In this document: one piece after another, positions 14,524 through 25,300 of the stretch
Layout: every line of letters starts with the position of its first letter
Position numbering within the stretch: position 1 is the stretch's first letter
IMG/VR virus record: IMGVR_UViG_3300024999_000091
Location: 1-64,000 of that record
Direction: 5' to 3' (one strand)
Origin: a virus
DNA length: 64,000 nt
Made by a program: the position numbers and the translations under genes
Notes under the pieces: model-generated
Database searches by the model: none
Seen by the model: the letters and a program-made list of their open reading frames with translations, nothing else
What the model was told of the DNA's origin: nothing

Positions 14524-15174
14524 TCACCAAAGTGTTTTCTGGCTTGAATCGGTTTTGGTCGTAGTGTCGCCGCCCTTGTTCAGGCCCATATCCCAATATC
14601 CAGACGATTCACCGGCAATGCTGTAGATCGGGTTTTTATTGTTGTCAGACTGATAGAATACATCCCCGAGCCCGGAGTTGTTGATCGCAACCGAGCTATC
14701 GTTCTTCGGGATTTTCGCGGAATCGCCAAACAACCCGAGGCCATATCCCTGAAGCGCAAGACTTGCGACTGGCACAAGGTTTTTGTCGGCAAAATCGACC
14801 ATTGTTTTGGGAGGAGCGATGCCATCAGGAGGGGGAGATGTGGGGATTTGCGCGACAAGGAGGGTATCAACAAGGTTGGATAGTGTCCGCTCGGTTGGTG
14901 TCTGGAGGTCCTTTTGTCGAGCGGTCCCCTGCTCTTTGATGAAATCGATTTTCTTGGAGGCCATGATATTGAATTTATCAACCCGGCTACCTTCGTATTC
15001 GTAAAATTTATTGAGGTTGCCCGATTCGAAAAAAGGCGTTTCGGCAACAGGCTCCTCGGTAATCGTGCCGGTCACCTTGCCGTTGTCGTCAAGCATTGTC
15101 GTTGTCGTTTTTGTCGTCGGAGCGCAGCCGATGAGCAACAGTACGGAGAGAATCAGGGGGAATATTTTTTTCAT
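14524..15174 (-). CDS. Lipoprotein
   Basis: 216 residues from MKKIFPLILSVLLLIGC, a textbook lipobox (LIGC, Cys17). A Thr-rich linker follows, then a mixed domain with SRVDKFNIMASKKIDF and a C-terminal Gly/Ser-rich part. GAGG precedes ATG 15174. Too long for a usual outer spanin; it may alter the host envelope or exclude other phages. Role unknown. Confidence 0.7.
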   Translation of the reverse strand: MKKIFPLILSVLLLIGCAPTTKTTTTMLDDNGKVTGTITEEPVAETPFFESGNLNKFYEYEGSRVDKFNIMASKKIDFIKEQGTARQKDLQTPTERTLSNLVDTLLVAQIPTSPPPDGIAPPKTMVDFADKNLVPVASLALQGYGLGLFGDSAKIPKNDSSVAINNSGLGDVFYQSDNNKNPIYSIAGESSGYWDMGLNKGGDTTTKTDSSQKTLW

Positions 15175-15226
15175 AGTTTGCACCTCGAATTTGTTATGTT
15201 TTAGGTTAATGGTAGTTTCATATCAG

Positions 15227-15310
15227 TCACGGTCGCTTCAAAAGTTTTCGCCAAAGCGCCATGGTTGCCACTGCCATAATCAACATGGAGATAATTATAC
15301 TGGCGCGCAT
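15227..15310 (-). CDS. Possible 27-residue membrane peptide
   Basis: MRASIIISMLIMAVATMALWRKLLKRP: one hydrophobic helix and a basic tail. It sits alone between the beta-helix protein and the lipoprotein. The ribosome site is weak. Its composition and position beside lysis genes are the only support. Confidence 0.3.
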   Translation of the reverse strand: MRASIIISMLIMAVATMALWRKLLKRP

Positions 15311-15320
15311 GAATTGACCA

Positions 15321-16805
15321 TCACTCGGTATAATCAGCCGGATAACACCCAACATCGGCCAGCTCCAGCGCAACCAATGGGGAGTCGTACCGGAGCCGCA
15401 TGTCGCCGTTTTTAACATCAATAAACTTTGGATCGAGATACCTGTCGTTCGTTACATTCGATAAGGCATTCCACTCTTCGATGCTATTGTACGTTACTCC
15501 GTTGTATTTCCATGACCCGCCGCCTGCTTCGGAAAAATAAAAATTGTTTTCGAAAATTGCTTCAGACCCGGCACTAGAACTAACAAATATAATATCTACC
15601 TCAGAATATACTATATTACACTTTAATGCCGCGCCGGTTGTTACTCTTGGAATTTCGGAACTAGCAATGTATAATCCAGGGTGAACATGGTCCGCATCAT
15701 TAAAAATCAAATTGTTTTTGTACGCGGAATCCGTAGAGCCCCTGGATAATATAGCTCCTCCATCGGTGGTTGAGTTTATCACAGTATTAAACTCAAGCAC
15801 TGATCCAATGGTATTTTTATCGACGACACCATATGCCGATAATGAAAATTCGTTGAACCGAGCTATCGCTCCAGTGATAGCTCCTAGCAAGAGGCCATGG
15901 TTCGCCCTGGTAACTATATTCCCGCAGACAACAACGTTGGCAATCATATTAGGTGTCGCTGGATATGCATCGTCGCCTACCTGCACTCCATATCCAGCAT
16001 TCCCAAATGAATCTAAAATATTTGAAACAATATTCACTCTGCCAATTATATTAGCAGAGTTTTTAATCGAAATAGGAGCGGAAAAACCAGTTCCCCGACA
16101 ATTAATCGTATTGCAAATAATATCCGCGTTGAAATCGGTATTACCAATACCGACAGACGCAGACGAAGTGGACAGATCAATAACGTTACCAAATATTTCT
16201 GCAAACCCCCCGCCCTTTGAATCGGTTACTGTGATGCACGGATCTCGAAATGGGGCACCGGGAAAATTCATAGTATTGTTTCTGATTTGACAGAGCCCTG
16301 CACCAACATAGCAGGACAAAGCCGCTCCCGCGCTGCCGTCAAAATCACAATTTTTAATAATAGTATCCGCGCAGGCGGCTTCGAACAAACTGAACAGCGT
16401 TGATCCTAAAAATTTACACCCATCAGCTATTGTCGATGACAATCCTGCTTGTATATCCAACCCATAACTAGCGAGGCTGTTGGCATCTACTGTTACCCCA
16501 ACCAGTTCGACACTCAATGTACTCGGATTTGCAATTAATGCCCTTATGCCAGCAGATGTTAATTGCACGATTGGCAGGGTATTATTCTCAGAAATAATAT
16601 CAATTGCCTTTGTTATCGTGTGGGCTGTAGCTGATTGATACGTGCCATCGTTTACTACGATAATATCACCGGCGACGGATGCAGATAATGCGCTCGTTAT
16701 GGTGAGTTTTGGGGTTGACTTTGACGCAGCTTGCGCTCTAGTATTCGCATCGTTTCCGATAGCATACCCGTTAGTTTCCGACTGGCTGACATATATAGTG
16801 GCCAT
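15321..16805 (-). CDS. Right-handed beta-helix tailspike-like protein
   Basis: 494 residues. After a 20-residue head the sequence is a run of short strands with repeated N/G/D turns (IIKNCDFDGS, IRNNTMNFPG, IFGNVIDLS, IICNTINCRG, VVCGNIVTRANHG), the pectin-lyase type parallel beta-helix. Such proteins bind or cut surface polysaccharide. The N-terminus starts NDGTYQSA-like after residue 50, as in DUF1565 proteins. The C-terminus carries RYLDPKFIDVKNGDMRLRYDSPL, typical of such helices. Confidence 0.75.
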   Translation of the reverse strand: MATIYVSQSETNGYAIGNDANTRAQAASKSTPKLTITSALSASVAGDIIVVNDGTYQSATAHTITKAIDIISENNTLPIVQLTSAGIRALIANPSTLSVELVGVTVDANSLASYGLDIQAGLSSTIADGCKFLGSTLFSLFEAACADTIIKNCDFDGSAGAALSCYVGAGLCQIRNNTMNFPGAPFRDPCITVTDSKGGGFAEIFGNVIDLSTSSASVGIGNTDFNADIICNTINCRGTGFSAPISIKNSANIIGRVNIVSNILDSFGNAGYGVQVGDDAYPATPNMIANVVVCGNIVTRANHGLLLGAITGAIARFNEFSLSAYGVVDKNTIGSVLEFNTVINSTTDGGAILSRGSTDSAYKNNLIFNDADHVHPGLYIASSEIPRVTTGAALKCNIVYSEVDIIFVSSSAGSEAIFENNFYFSEAGGGSWKYNGVTYNSIEEWNALSNVTNDRYLDPKFIDVKNGDMRLRYDSPLVALELADVGCYPADYTE

Positions 16806-16806
16806 T

Positions 16807-17550
16807 TTATGCCCTCCTTTGAATTGCTATGGGGCTATAGCCGAGCGTTAATAAATCAAAGCCATTTGCCGATCTGTAATGCAGAGAATCACCTATTATC
16901 AGCCCATCGGGAAGCCGCTTTTGCCCTCGATATGCGTTGTATGCTATCGGGCCAACGAGTTCAGCGCATGGATAGAAACCTATCAGCAATCCATCTCTTG
17001 CGACCCTGACCCCGCAAACAAAATGACCATTAGATATATCTATTCTGCCAGCAACAGTACATGCAGGTTGATTTGTTGTTTGTGCAGTGATGGTATCGGT
17101 GGGCAGTATTCCAGGAATTGAAATACAAGTAACCCCATTGCCAAGATAACCGGCCGGAGTATTGTACAGAGATGCCAAATTGCTTAGGCCAAAATGACGC
17201 AAAGCTTTGTTCAGAACCCTCCGAGATGTACCGATGGCATAAAGCACATAACCTTTGCCGGAAGCGCCTATCAATTCGTAAATATTGAGGAGATTTGATG
17301 CTTCGATGTTGATGATTCGCTGTGCGTCACTATAGGGAACGTCAAACTCATCAAACAGCAGTGCCCATATTTCAGGGCGCACATTCGGCTTATCCGTGAT
17401 TGATATGCCGATAACATCGGTCATCACGCCGCCGACATTTATTATCAGCGCTTGTAAACCATCTCTGGGTATACCGTTTCGAGATGGTTCATTAGAGGAA
17501 CGAACTGAAGGGCGTTTTGTGCTGCGGACGGTGGGTACGACTCTATTCAT
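16807..17550 (-). CDS. Hypothetical virion-associated protein
   Basis: 247 residues from MNRVVPTVRSTKRPS. A basic, Ser/Pro-rich arm of about 30 residues is followed by a compact alpha/beta or beta domain. It stops one base before the beta-helix start, so the two may form one appendage. The start at 17550 is used because a longer frame would begin inside the hairpin at 17570-17597. No family recognised. Confidence 0.6.
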   Translation of the reverse strand: MNRVVPTVRSTKRPSVRSSNEPSRNGIPRDGLQALIINVGGVMTDVIGISITDKPNVRPEIWALLFDEFDVPYSDAQRIINIEASNLLNIYELIGASGKGYVLYAIGTSRRVLNKALRHFGLSNLASLYNTPAGYLGNGVTCISIPGILPTDTITAQTTNQPACTVAGRIDISNGHFVCGVRVARDGLLIGFYPCAELVGPIAYNAYRGQKRLPDGLIIGDSLHYRSANGFDLLTLGYSPIAIQRRA

Positions 17551-17569
17551 GTAGACACCACATGATGCG

Positions 17570-17597
17570 CCGTGGTGTCGGCGTTCGGACACCACGG
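17570..17597 (-). other. Perfect 10-bp hairpin between appendage genes
   Basis: CCGTGGTGTC (17570-17579) and GACACCACGG (17588-17597) with an 8-base loop. No T-run follows on the minus strand. It could protect or process the late mRNA between the two genes. Confidence 0.6.
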
Positions 17598-17619
17598 CTT
17601 ATTGATTGCTGATCGTTCC

Positions 17620-18837
17620 TTAATCCGCAGTTTCTACGTAATAAATCGAGCCGGTAAAGTATGTCGGAACTCCGGTCGGAGCGCCAAGAACTACCTTGAC
17701 CCAATCGCCGGCATCGATCGTACCGTTCGTCAATGCCCCGTCATCCTCGGCGCCGTTGTCGTCTGCAGTGATTGCAGCATCGACAGTCGCGCAGTTTGCA
17801 CCCGCGGCATCGCACTCCTGGATATCAACCGATATGTCGGTTCCTGCGCCTTCTACGATTACATGTATATCGGTAATGGTGATCGCAGTTTGCGCTTTAA
17901 AGAGAAACGAATCATCTGCATCGGCAGGGGCCTTGATTGCAAAGTCCTTCTGCTTTTTGTAGGTCACTACTCTTTTCGCGCCGCCGAAGTAGATAAGCTG
18001 ATCGGATGTGGTGTCGACCGCAATCTCGCCGGCGGCATCAACCGTTGGAGCCGCACCTTGGGGAAGCGCTGCGCTGACAGCGAACACCGGACTTTCAGCC
18101 GGAGCCTTCAAGGCCAACTGGTCGAAGACCTTATCTGCACTCCATATGGAAGTCGTGTCGCCATTGCCCTTTGTGTCATCCAGATCAGTGGCATCTATTT
18201 TGAGCGCCAACTCGCTGGTTGATTTGTCCGCGCTCCAGAAATATGTCGTGTCCCCGACGCCCTTGGTATCATCGAGGGCAGTGAGAGCTACCTTCAGGGC
18301 CAGCTGATCAAACACCTTGTCGGCGCTCCAAACGTAAGTAGCATCACCATTCCCTTTGGTATCGTCCAATACGGTGGCGTCAAGTTTGAGCGCCAACTGG
18401 TCAAAAGATTTATCGGCACTCCAGAAGAAGGTGGTATGGCCGTTTCCTTTACTATCATCCAAGGCGGTCAGGTTGACCTTCAAGGCAAGTTGGTCGAACA
18501 CCTTATCCGCACTGTAGAAGTAGGTGGTATCGCCATTTCCTTTCGTGTCGTCAAGAGCGGTCAGATTCACCTTGAGCGCGAGTTGATCAAAAGATTTGTC
18601 AGCGCTCCAGACGTATTCGGTGTGACCATTCCCTTTGGCGTCATCGATTACCGAGGCCCAACCGAAGGTGCCGACTCCGGTCGCCTGAAGCAGTTGGGTG
18701 TCGGCGGTCGGTAGGGCATTGAGCCCGCCATAGGTGACATCAATCAGTCCATTTGAATCATTATCCTGTTCAAGCGCGTGTACCGGTAAAGCATAGACAA
18801 GTAACAAAATTGCGAAAAAAGATACGAAACGTTTCAT
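17620..18837 (-). CDS. Secreted repeat protein, six 31-residue repeats
   Basis: 405 residues. It has a signal peptide (MKRFVSFFAILLLVYALPVHA), unusual for a virion protein. Residues about 55-245 hold six repeats of the form LDDTKGNGDTTYxxSADK followed by xFDQLALKVNLTA. The C-terminus has a short beta region (FLFKAQTAITITDIHVIVEG). AGGAGG precedes the ATG. It may be a fibre-like adhesin, or a protein exported to the host surface. Confidence 0.65.
   Translation of the reverse strand: MKRFVSFFAILLLVYALPVHALEQDNDSNGLIDVTYGGLNALPTADTQLLQATGVGTFGWASVIDDAKGNGHTEYVWSADKSFDQLALKVNLTALDDTKGNGDTTYFYSADKVFDQLALKVNLTALDDSKGNGHTTFFWSADKSFDQLALKLDATVLDDTKGNGDATYVWSADKVFDQLALKVALTALDDTKGVGDTTYFWSADKSTSELALKIDATDLDDTKGNGDTTSIWSADKVFDQLALKAPAESPVFAVSAALPQGAAPTVDAAGEIAVDTTSDQLIYFGGAKRVVTYKKQKDFAIKAPADADDSFLFKAQTAITITDIHVIVEGAGTDISVDIQECDAAGANCATVDAAITADDNGAEDDGALTNGTIDAGDWVKVVLGAPTGVPTYFTGSIYYVETAD
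18110..18668 (-). repeat. Six 93-bp coding repeats
   Basis: Tandem units of 93 bp encode the 31-residue repeats of the secreted protein. Units differ by scattered substitutions, with alternation between two subtypes (KSFDQ and KVFDQ), which suggests pairwise duplication. Confidence 0.7.
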
Positions 18838-18866
18838 GACAAATCCTCCTGAGATCTATTTTAACC

Positions 18867-19202
18867 CTACCAAGTTGCGGCTACACCACCGATCGTTACA
18901 TCTTCACCACCCAACGTTACTGCTTCATCAGTCTGCGTTACCCCGCCAGCGTAAACTATAGCCCTTCCACTCTCGAGATTACTGTTGAAGCGGTATCGAA
19001 TTGTGAGGTCATTTACTATGATCGAGAACTGAGTTTGCGATTCAGTGATGGCCCCCGGGACTTTCTCCCAACTGGTTTCACCAGGCATCTGCGACTCCAG
19101 CCATACCTTCCCTGAGAAACTTCCCTTGATCTTTATATCTGTATCACCCAGCGGAAAGAAACTAGCTGATGGTCTGCCGATACTATCCAAGTAGCCTTTC
19201 AT
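18867..19202 (-). CDS. Hypothetical small structural protein
   Basis: 111 residues, nearly all beta: FSGKVWLESQMPGETSWEKVPGA, then QTQFSIIVNDLTIRYRFNS. The C-terminus has a Gly/Thr-rich tail (TLGGEDVTIGGVAATW). It looks like a small beta-sandwich, similar in style to decoration or tail proteins. No family recognised. Confidence 0.6.
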   Translation of the reverse strand: MKGYLDSIGRPSASFFPLGDTDIKIKGSFSGKVWLESQMPGETSWEKVPGAITESQTQFSIIVNDLTIRYRFNSNLESGRAIVYAGGVTQTDEAVTLGGEDVTIGGVAATW

Positions 19203-19307
19203 ATCGCTTTTCCCTTTTCTGATTGTTTGGAGTCATCAATAAATTGATACATCTTTTTTATCCTATTCTTTATCATAATAAAAGCCTATTCTATCGATAG
19301 CCTCTTC

Positions 19308-22300
19308 CTATTTGTTCTCACCTACGACATATTTTGAATATCCGATTGACCGGCGAATGGGGTATTCGGTCTGCCCGGTGGCCGCGTCATAAACACCTTC
19401 GAATGTCCGCTGTATTGGTTTTGTTGGGATTCCGGCGAAATAGCCGAAGGTATGAACCATTCCGAGAAGCGACTGCTCAAGATATTCATCAGGGGAAATT
19501 CGCTCCGTGCCGCCCTGCAGAAATTTAAAGAAATCGCTCACGGTTTCCTTGCTGGTGCTGAACGCCTCTGACACTGGCGTGAACTCGTCTCCGAAATATC
19601 CTTGCCCGGTGATCGCCTGAGAATACCCCTCCATGATGGTTCGGATGATTGGCAGTCCCTGGAAAGGACCGAGAGCGATACCTTTCGCCTGGTTCTTCAG
19701 GAAGCGCTCCTCGTCCTCATCGTCGCCGTCGATAATCATCAAGGCGTCGGCAATGGCCTGGAAAATAACGGGCAGAAGGACGCCGAAGACAAAAAGCCGT
19801 TTGGCCGAATCCTTCGGGTCTGCCCTCATGTTTCTCACAGCCATGAATATCTGCCGGCTGTAACTGGCCGGCGCCGTCATGAACATGGTGAAGAGTTTCA
19901 TGATCGGGGTGCCCTGCTGGAACCAACCAAGATCCTTGGCCGCTCCAGACTGTTGGGACCGCTCGGTTGCCTTCTCGAACTCATCGAGGGCCTGCTGGTC
20001 AGCTTCCCGGTGAGACATGCCGCCCGCCTTGAGTTTGTCCAGGTGGTATTTATAGACGGCGTACCCACCAGTGAGAACGGAAAACTTGTCACCCAGCTGC
20101 ACCATCACCATAACGGCATCTCTCCCCCGGCGATGCTGGGCAATTATGTTGTCGCCGCCCATCTTCATGGCGGCGGCCACGTCCCGCTCGAAGCCCTGCT
20201 TATATCTGGACTTCATCATGGTCGACCGGCCGAGAATCCTGGCAACCGTGATCGGGTGAGCCATGGCATAACCAGTGTGCTTAAACCAATCGGCAACAGG
20301 AACGTCAGCCATGTATGCCGGAATGGCGGTCATTTGCTTGAGGAAAACGACGGGGTTCAGGCCTACCATGGCCCGGGTCACGTTGCCGCGTACTCGGTCC
20401 AGAAAGTGCAGATCATCGACAATCTCCCGGTCGCTCTTCACAAATCGATCCTGGAAGAACCGGATGGTCCGCATGGTCGACCGGCCGTAATGCTGCCGGA
20501 TGAACTTCTGCACTGTAGGGCTGTTGAAGGTGCCGTTGATCTCCCGGGTGGGAATCGCCCACGCCTTGAAGTGGTTCATGTCGGCAATGTGATTAACCAG
20601 GATGTCGTTGACGTTCTGCATCTTGAACGGTTTGGTATTTCGCACCCGGGACCGCAAGGATCCCTTCTTGATGCTGCCGGTCTCTATGCCGGATAGCATG
20701 CCCTCCTTCTCCTTGTCTGCCGCCTTGCCGGTCACCTCCCGGCGCCATGGCACATAGTTGGCCGTCTTATCCAGATCGATACCGTAAACCTGCCGATACA
20801 CCTTGTTCGTGTCGTCGTGGAAGTCCTGATAGAAATCGGCAACGAGATAGTCTGCCCACGCTTTCAGTTTTGGGCCAATCAGCTTTTCAATCTCATCGAT
20901 GGTCTTGCCGTCGATACCCATGCCCTCGAAGGTCTCGGCCACTACCGGGTTTTCCATGTCCCGGCTGATCTGATACCAGTAAGCGGCCTGCAGGGGAGAG
21001 ATGGTCACGGCCCGCCGTTCCCCCTTGTCGCCGAAAGCGATGTGTACCTTGCCTTCTACCTGCTGGCCGAGTTTCGCGAAGGTCTTGGCGAGAGCCACGT
21101 TGTCTTTGACGCCAAATATCTCCACGGCCTTGTCCATGACCCTCTCATGCGTCTCCATCTGCATGCGCTCGTAATCCCTGGTGGCCTTGTGAGCGATGCT
21201 GCCGAAGTGCTTCACCATCCATGACTGCAGGGTCTTGCCACCTGACTTACGGCTGATCTTGTCGAGCATCAACTCCCAACTTTGGATGGAGTTTGCCGTA
21301 GCCGAAAGGGCTTCTTTCACCTTGCCGGTGGCGCTCTGTTCCCGGGCAACTCGCTGGCTCTTCTCAGCGATGGTCTCCGGAACCGGTTCATCTTCGCCGG
21401 TAATTTCCTTAATGGCCTTTTCCCGGTTCGCCTTATTGCGCTCCTTCCAGGTTTCAAATTGTTCCCGCCACGGCGCCCGGCCTTCCTCAAGGACATCGGA
21501 CATCGACCGGTAAGCTCTCACCACCTCGTCAAAGGTTTGGGCCTCGATACCGCCGAAGATGGCGAGCAGGTTGCCGAAGGATTCCATATCGGCTATCTGC
21601 TCCTCGACCCGCTCCTGCTCCTGGGGAGTTTTGGCCTGCTGTAGCTGATCTTGGAGAATGAGGTGTTGCTGGTGCAGGCGGTCCTGCTCGAGTTGCAACT
21701 CCACCCGGGAGTCCGCCGTCTTGCCGATCTTGAAAGCGATGCCACGGAGATATTTCAGGTCGCGCTCGAAGGCCGCCCCCCGGCCGCGCCGCACCCTGTC
21801 TTTCTTCATCCGCAAAGGGGCAACGGCCTTTTCCAAGCGCTCAATGATCTCGTCTTTGAGGTATCCGGCCAGGGCCTTATTGCCGTGGATAAGGAAGTTC
21901 CGCAGGCGCTTCTGCTGTATCGCCTGATCCTTCACCCGGCTGATCTGCGACAGTTTGTTGAGCAGTTCCGCCCGGGGTTCCGCCGGAAACTTGTTGACGA
22001 AGTTCGCCGCGAACTGCTGTTTGGCCGCCGCCGACTTCAGCGGATCTTTGATTGCGGCCCGGGCGGCCCGGAATGCCTCGAGTGCTTCGTCAACCTTTTT
22101 GGCACCAAACCGATTCTTGGCCACGGCCGGCGATGACACGGCAGCCAGTTTTCGCATGATCTCGGCAACCAGTTTCTCTCCGTGGGTCAGGCTTGCGTCG
22201 GAAACCACGCCGTCTACCGTGGCGTTCAGGATTGTGGTGTTGCGGGCTTCCTGGTAACTGTCGGCGGTAAGGTCTGGACTGCTCTTGCTTTTCAAGAGGA

Positions 22301-25300
22301 CATCGCGCACGTCCTGCCCTTCTTTCAAAAGCCCTTCGGTTTTCAGCATCTTTTCCATACTGAGCCACGGCGGCCGCACTTTTCGCGCTGCCGGTGGCAA
22401 GTTCAGGCGATACTGAACAAGCCTTGCTTCAACCTCTCCGACTCGTCGGTAATATGATTCCGGCTCGGAAGCGTCATATCTTGTTCCAGTTGCAAAACCT
22501 TCGTGATGCTGAATGATGTGCTGAGTCTCGTGCTGAATAACGCTGCGCTGCACGGCATGGCTCATCCTTGAGTTCACGAATATCGTCTTCGTGGCCTGAT
22601 CCAACAACCCTCTTCTGTTCGGACCCAAAGCCCTGAAACTGATTTCGTAATCATTGAGGAACGGGTAGTTGGCGAACAGTTGACGATGCTTCAAGGCATC
22701 GCTGAGTTTTCCCTCCTTCGGTTCTATCGAGGAAAGGCTGTCGTCAATCTCGAAGCTCCATTGCCCCGGGACGATTTCCCACCATCCGGTTTCCGCCCAT
22801 ATCTCTTCTCTCGGCTGGCCGTCGGCCTTCATCTCTTTGGCCGTGGCCAGTTTGCCGCGGTCGGCGGCGGTCGCTTTCTCGCCTGCGAAGGAGAAGGAAA
22901 CACCTTCGCTTTTCCCTGCCGGCGATGAAGTAGCGCGAACTGCTTTTGCGGCCATGGCCTTAAAGTCATCGACAGATAGGAAATTGACAAACCGCTTCCC
23001 GAACACCCGCAGCATGATCTTCTTGATTGCCGCCATAACCCGGCGAACCGGCCCGGCTGCCGGAGCGTCCTCGACCATGTAGGCAAGAACCTCGCTCCAG
23101 TAGTTCTCCGGTTTCGTGTCGGCTGGCACCCTGGCCATTGCCGCTCTGATTGCCCGGCCGGTCCTGCCGGTTTCCTTCTGGCGCTTCTCGAGCGAGCCTT
23201 CTACCAGTTGATACTCACGATCGGCGAGCAGGAGCTTCCGGAGATGGACGCCTACCTCGTGGTTTAGGACATCGGCGTCCCGGCCCGGCTGGATGCCGTC
23301 GGCCACCAGCCATACTTTTTCACCGTTGGTAAAGCCCTGGATGGTCTTGCCGTCGGCTGAATATAGGACTTCGACTATCGAGACGTCTGCGTCATTGAAG
23401 ATGACGTAGTTGTGGACGGGTCCGCGCGGAACCAGGTCACCCCGTTCCAAGGCATCAGCTGCCACGTCTTTCCCTTTTTCCCTTAGATGAGTAACGGCTT
23501 TAGGGATATCCTCGACCATCATCAGCATGGCAGATTCGGCATCATTTTTTACATCGTTACTGCCATCCTTACCGTTGGCCCATTCGAGTTGAAAGTTAAC
23601 ACCACGACTGCTGGCGTCGAGGTATTTGATGCCGCGGATACCGAGGGAGTGGAGGTATTTGGAGGCGGCTTGGTCGTTCCTGCGATCCCCTTTATCTTTC
23701 ACATCTCCAAGAGATGACGATATTCGTTCGTATATGCCGCTTCCGGAAAAATCAAGACCAGTATCTAGTAGTTTCCCTATGATGGCATTATTGTCCCATG
23801 CACCGGCATCAAGCGCCGTCCTAACCTTCTTCGACTGTTCCGATAGTGGCTTATCCCACAGCAGATATTCGTCTTCGGTTGGGGCGAGATCAACCTTGTA
23901 TAGGTTTCCTGCCGGTTTTCCCCACGCCTTATCAGTCGCATCCCAAAGTTTTTCTTTATTCTCCTCAATAAAGCCTCTTGCATCGGCGACAGCATAACCT
24001 GCTTTTCTTACCGCTACTGCCGAGCGCATACCGGCGGGAGATTCATTTTTAAATTTAAATATCTCAACAACCAGATTGTGTGGCGCTTCCGGAATCAGGC
24101 GCTTGAACTCGTTTATAAAGGCCCCGATCTTTGGTGACAGTGTGGTTCGGTAAAAATCTGCCACCTCCTTGTTCCCGGCAAAATAAAGCCCATACCCGTA
24201 AGATTGGTTACCTTCACCGCTCCCGATCTTCGATGAAGAAAACTTGTCAACGGTGTGCGGGGTGCCATGCCATGCGGCAGAATACTTCTTCTCCCCGCGC
24301 AGGCCAGCGATAATCTTCCGCGCCTCCTCCTGGTTGCCGACGATAGCCATGGTGCCCTGCAGGGATTCAAAGACATCGGCACCGAGTTTTGCGCGGAGCT
24401 CCTCCTCTACCTGGGCGACTGTGCGGCCGGAAGATTCCCCAGATTTCGAGTATTGCGTATTATCGTCGGACTGCGCCTGATTGCCCCCGGCAGGCCTTCC
24501 GCCGGTCACGGTCAGGATCTTGTGGTTCTTTAATATCCGCTCGAGAACCGCATTGCCATCGGTACCGGTCGGTATGAAGTTCCTAGTGATGTAGTTGATT
24601 CTCTCGGTGAATGCGCCATAGTTCGACAGGATATTGTAATCGCCGTAGCCGGTACCTTCTACCTCCATGCGGTTCTCGCCGGCCACGCGCCTCCTGATGA
24701 TCTTCCACTTGTTGTCGAGGTTGAGTGTCTGCCCGTTCTGCAGGATGGTATCTTGCGCCTGCTTCGGCGTCATCTCCACGGCCTTTCCTTCGACATCCAG
24801 GAGGGCCATAACCTCAGAGATGTGTTCCCCGGCAATCATCCGGCCAAGCATCGTTTCGGTGCCGGTCTGCACCCGGATAATCTTCGGGTGCCCGACAAGC
24901 TTATCCCAGATAGGCAGAAGTGCCCCGGTGATAAGGTGTTCTCTTTGGGTGACGATATCAGGAATCGCCTTCAGCGCTTCGTTCCATCTTTCGAGCGCTT
25001 CAGCCTTGTCGGTGATAGAGGTGAATTTCTCTTCAAAGCCTTCTTTCTCGACCTTCCGTATCGCATTCCTGCCGTTTCTGAGAGTGATATGGTCAACGAT
25101 ATTTCCAGCCTCGTTGGTAGAACTGCTTTGACTAACGATCTGCCACGGCATACCGCTGTGATTGTTCACCACCATTCTTCGTTTTGAATCGAACGGCACC
25201 TTCTCAACGCGGTGGTCGACATCCAGTTGCACGTATTCGGTAACGGCGCCTGATCGCTGCTCGGTATAGACGGTCTGCTTATCAACAACCCTGATGGCTT

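Noticed and set aside
18110-18668. CRISPR array
   Set aside because: The 93-bp repeats are continuous coding repeats without spacers. The leader repeats at 8.4-12 kb are also not CRISPR: their spacings are whole genes.
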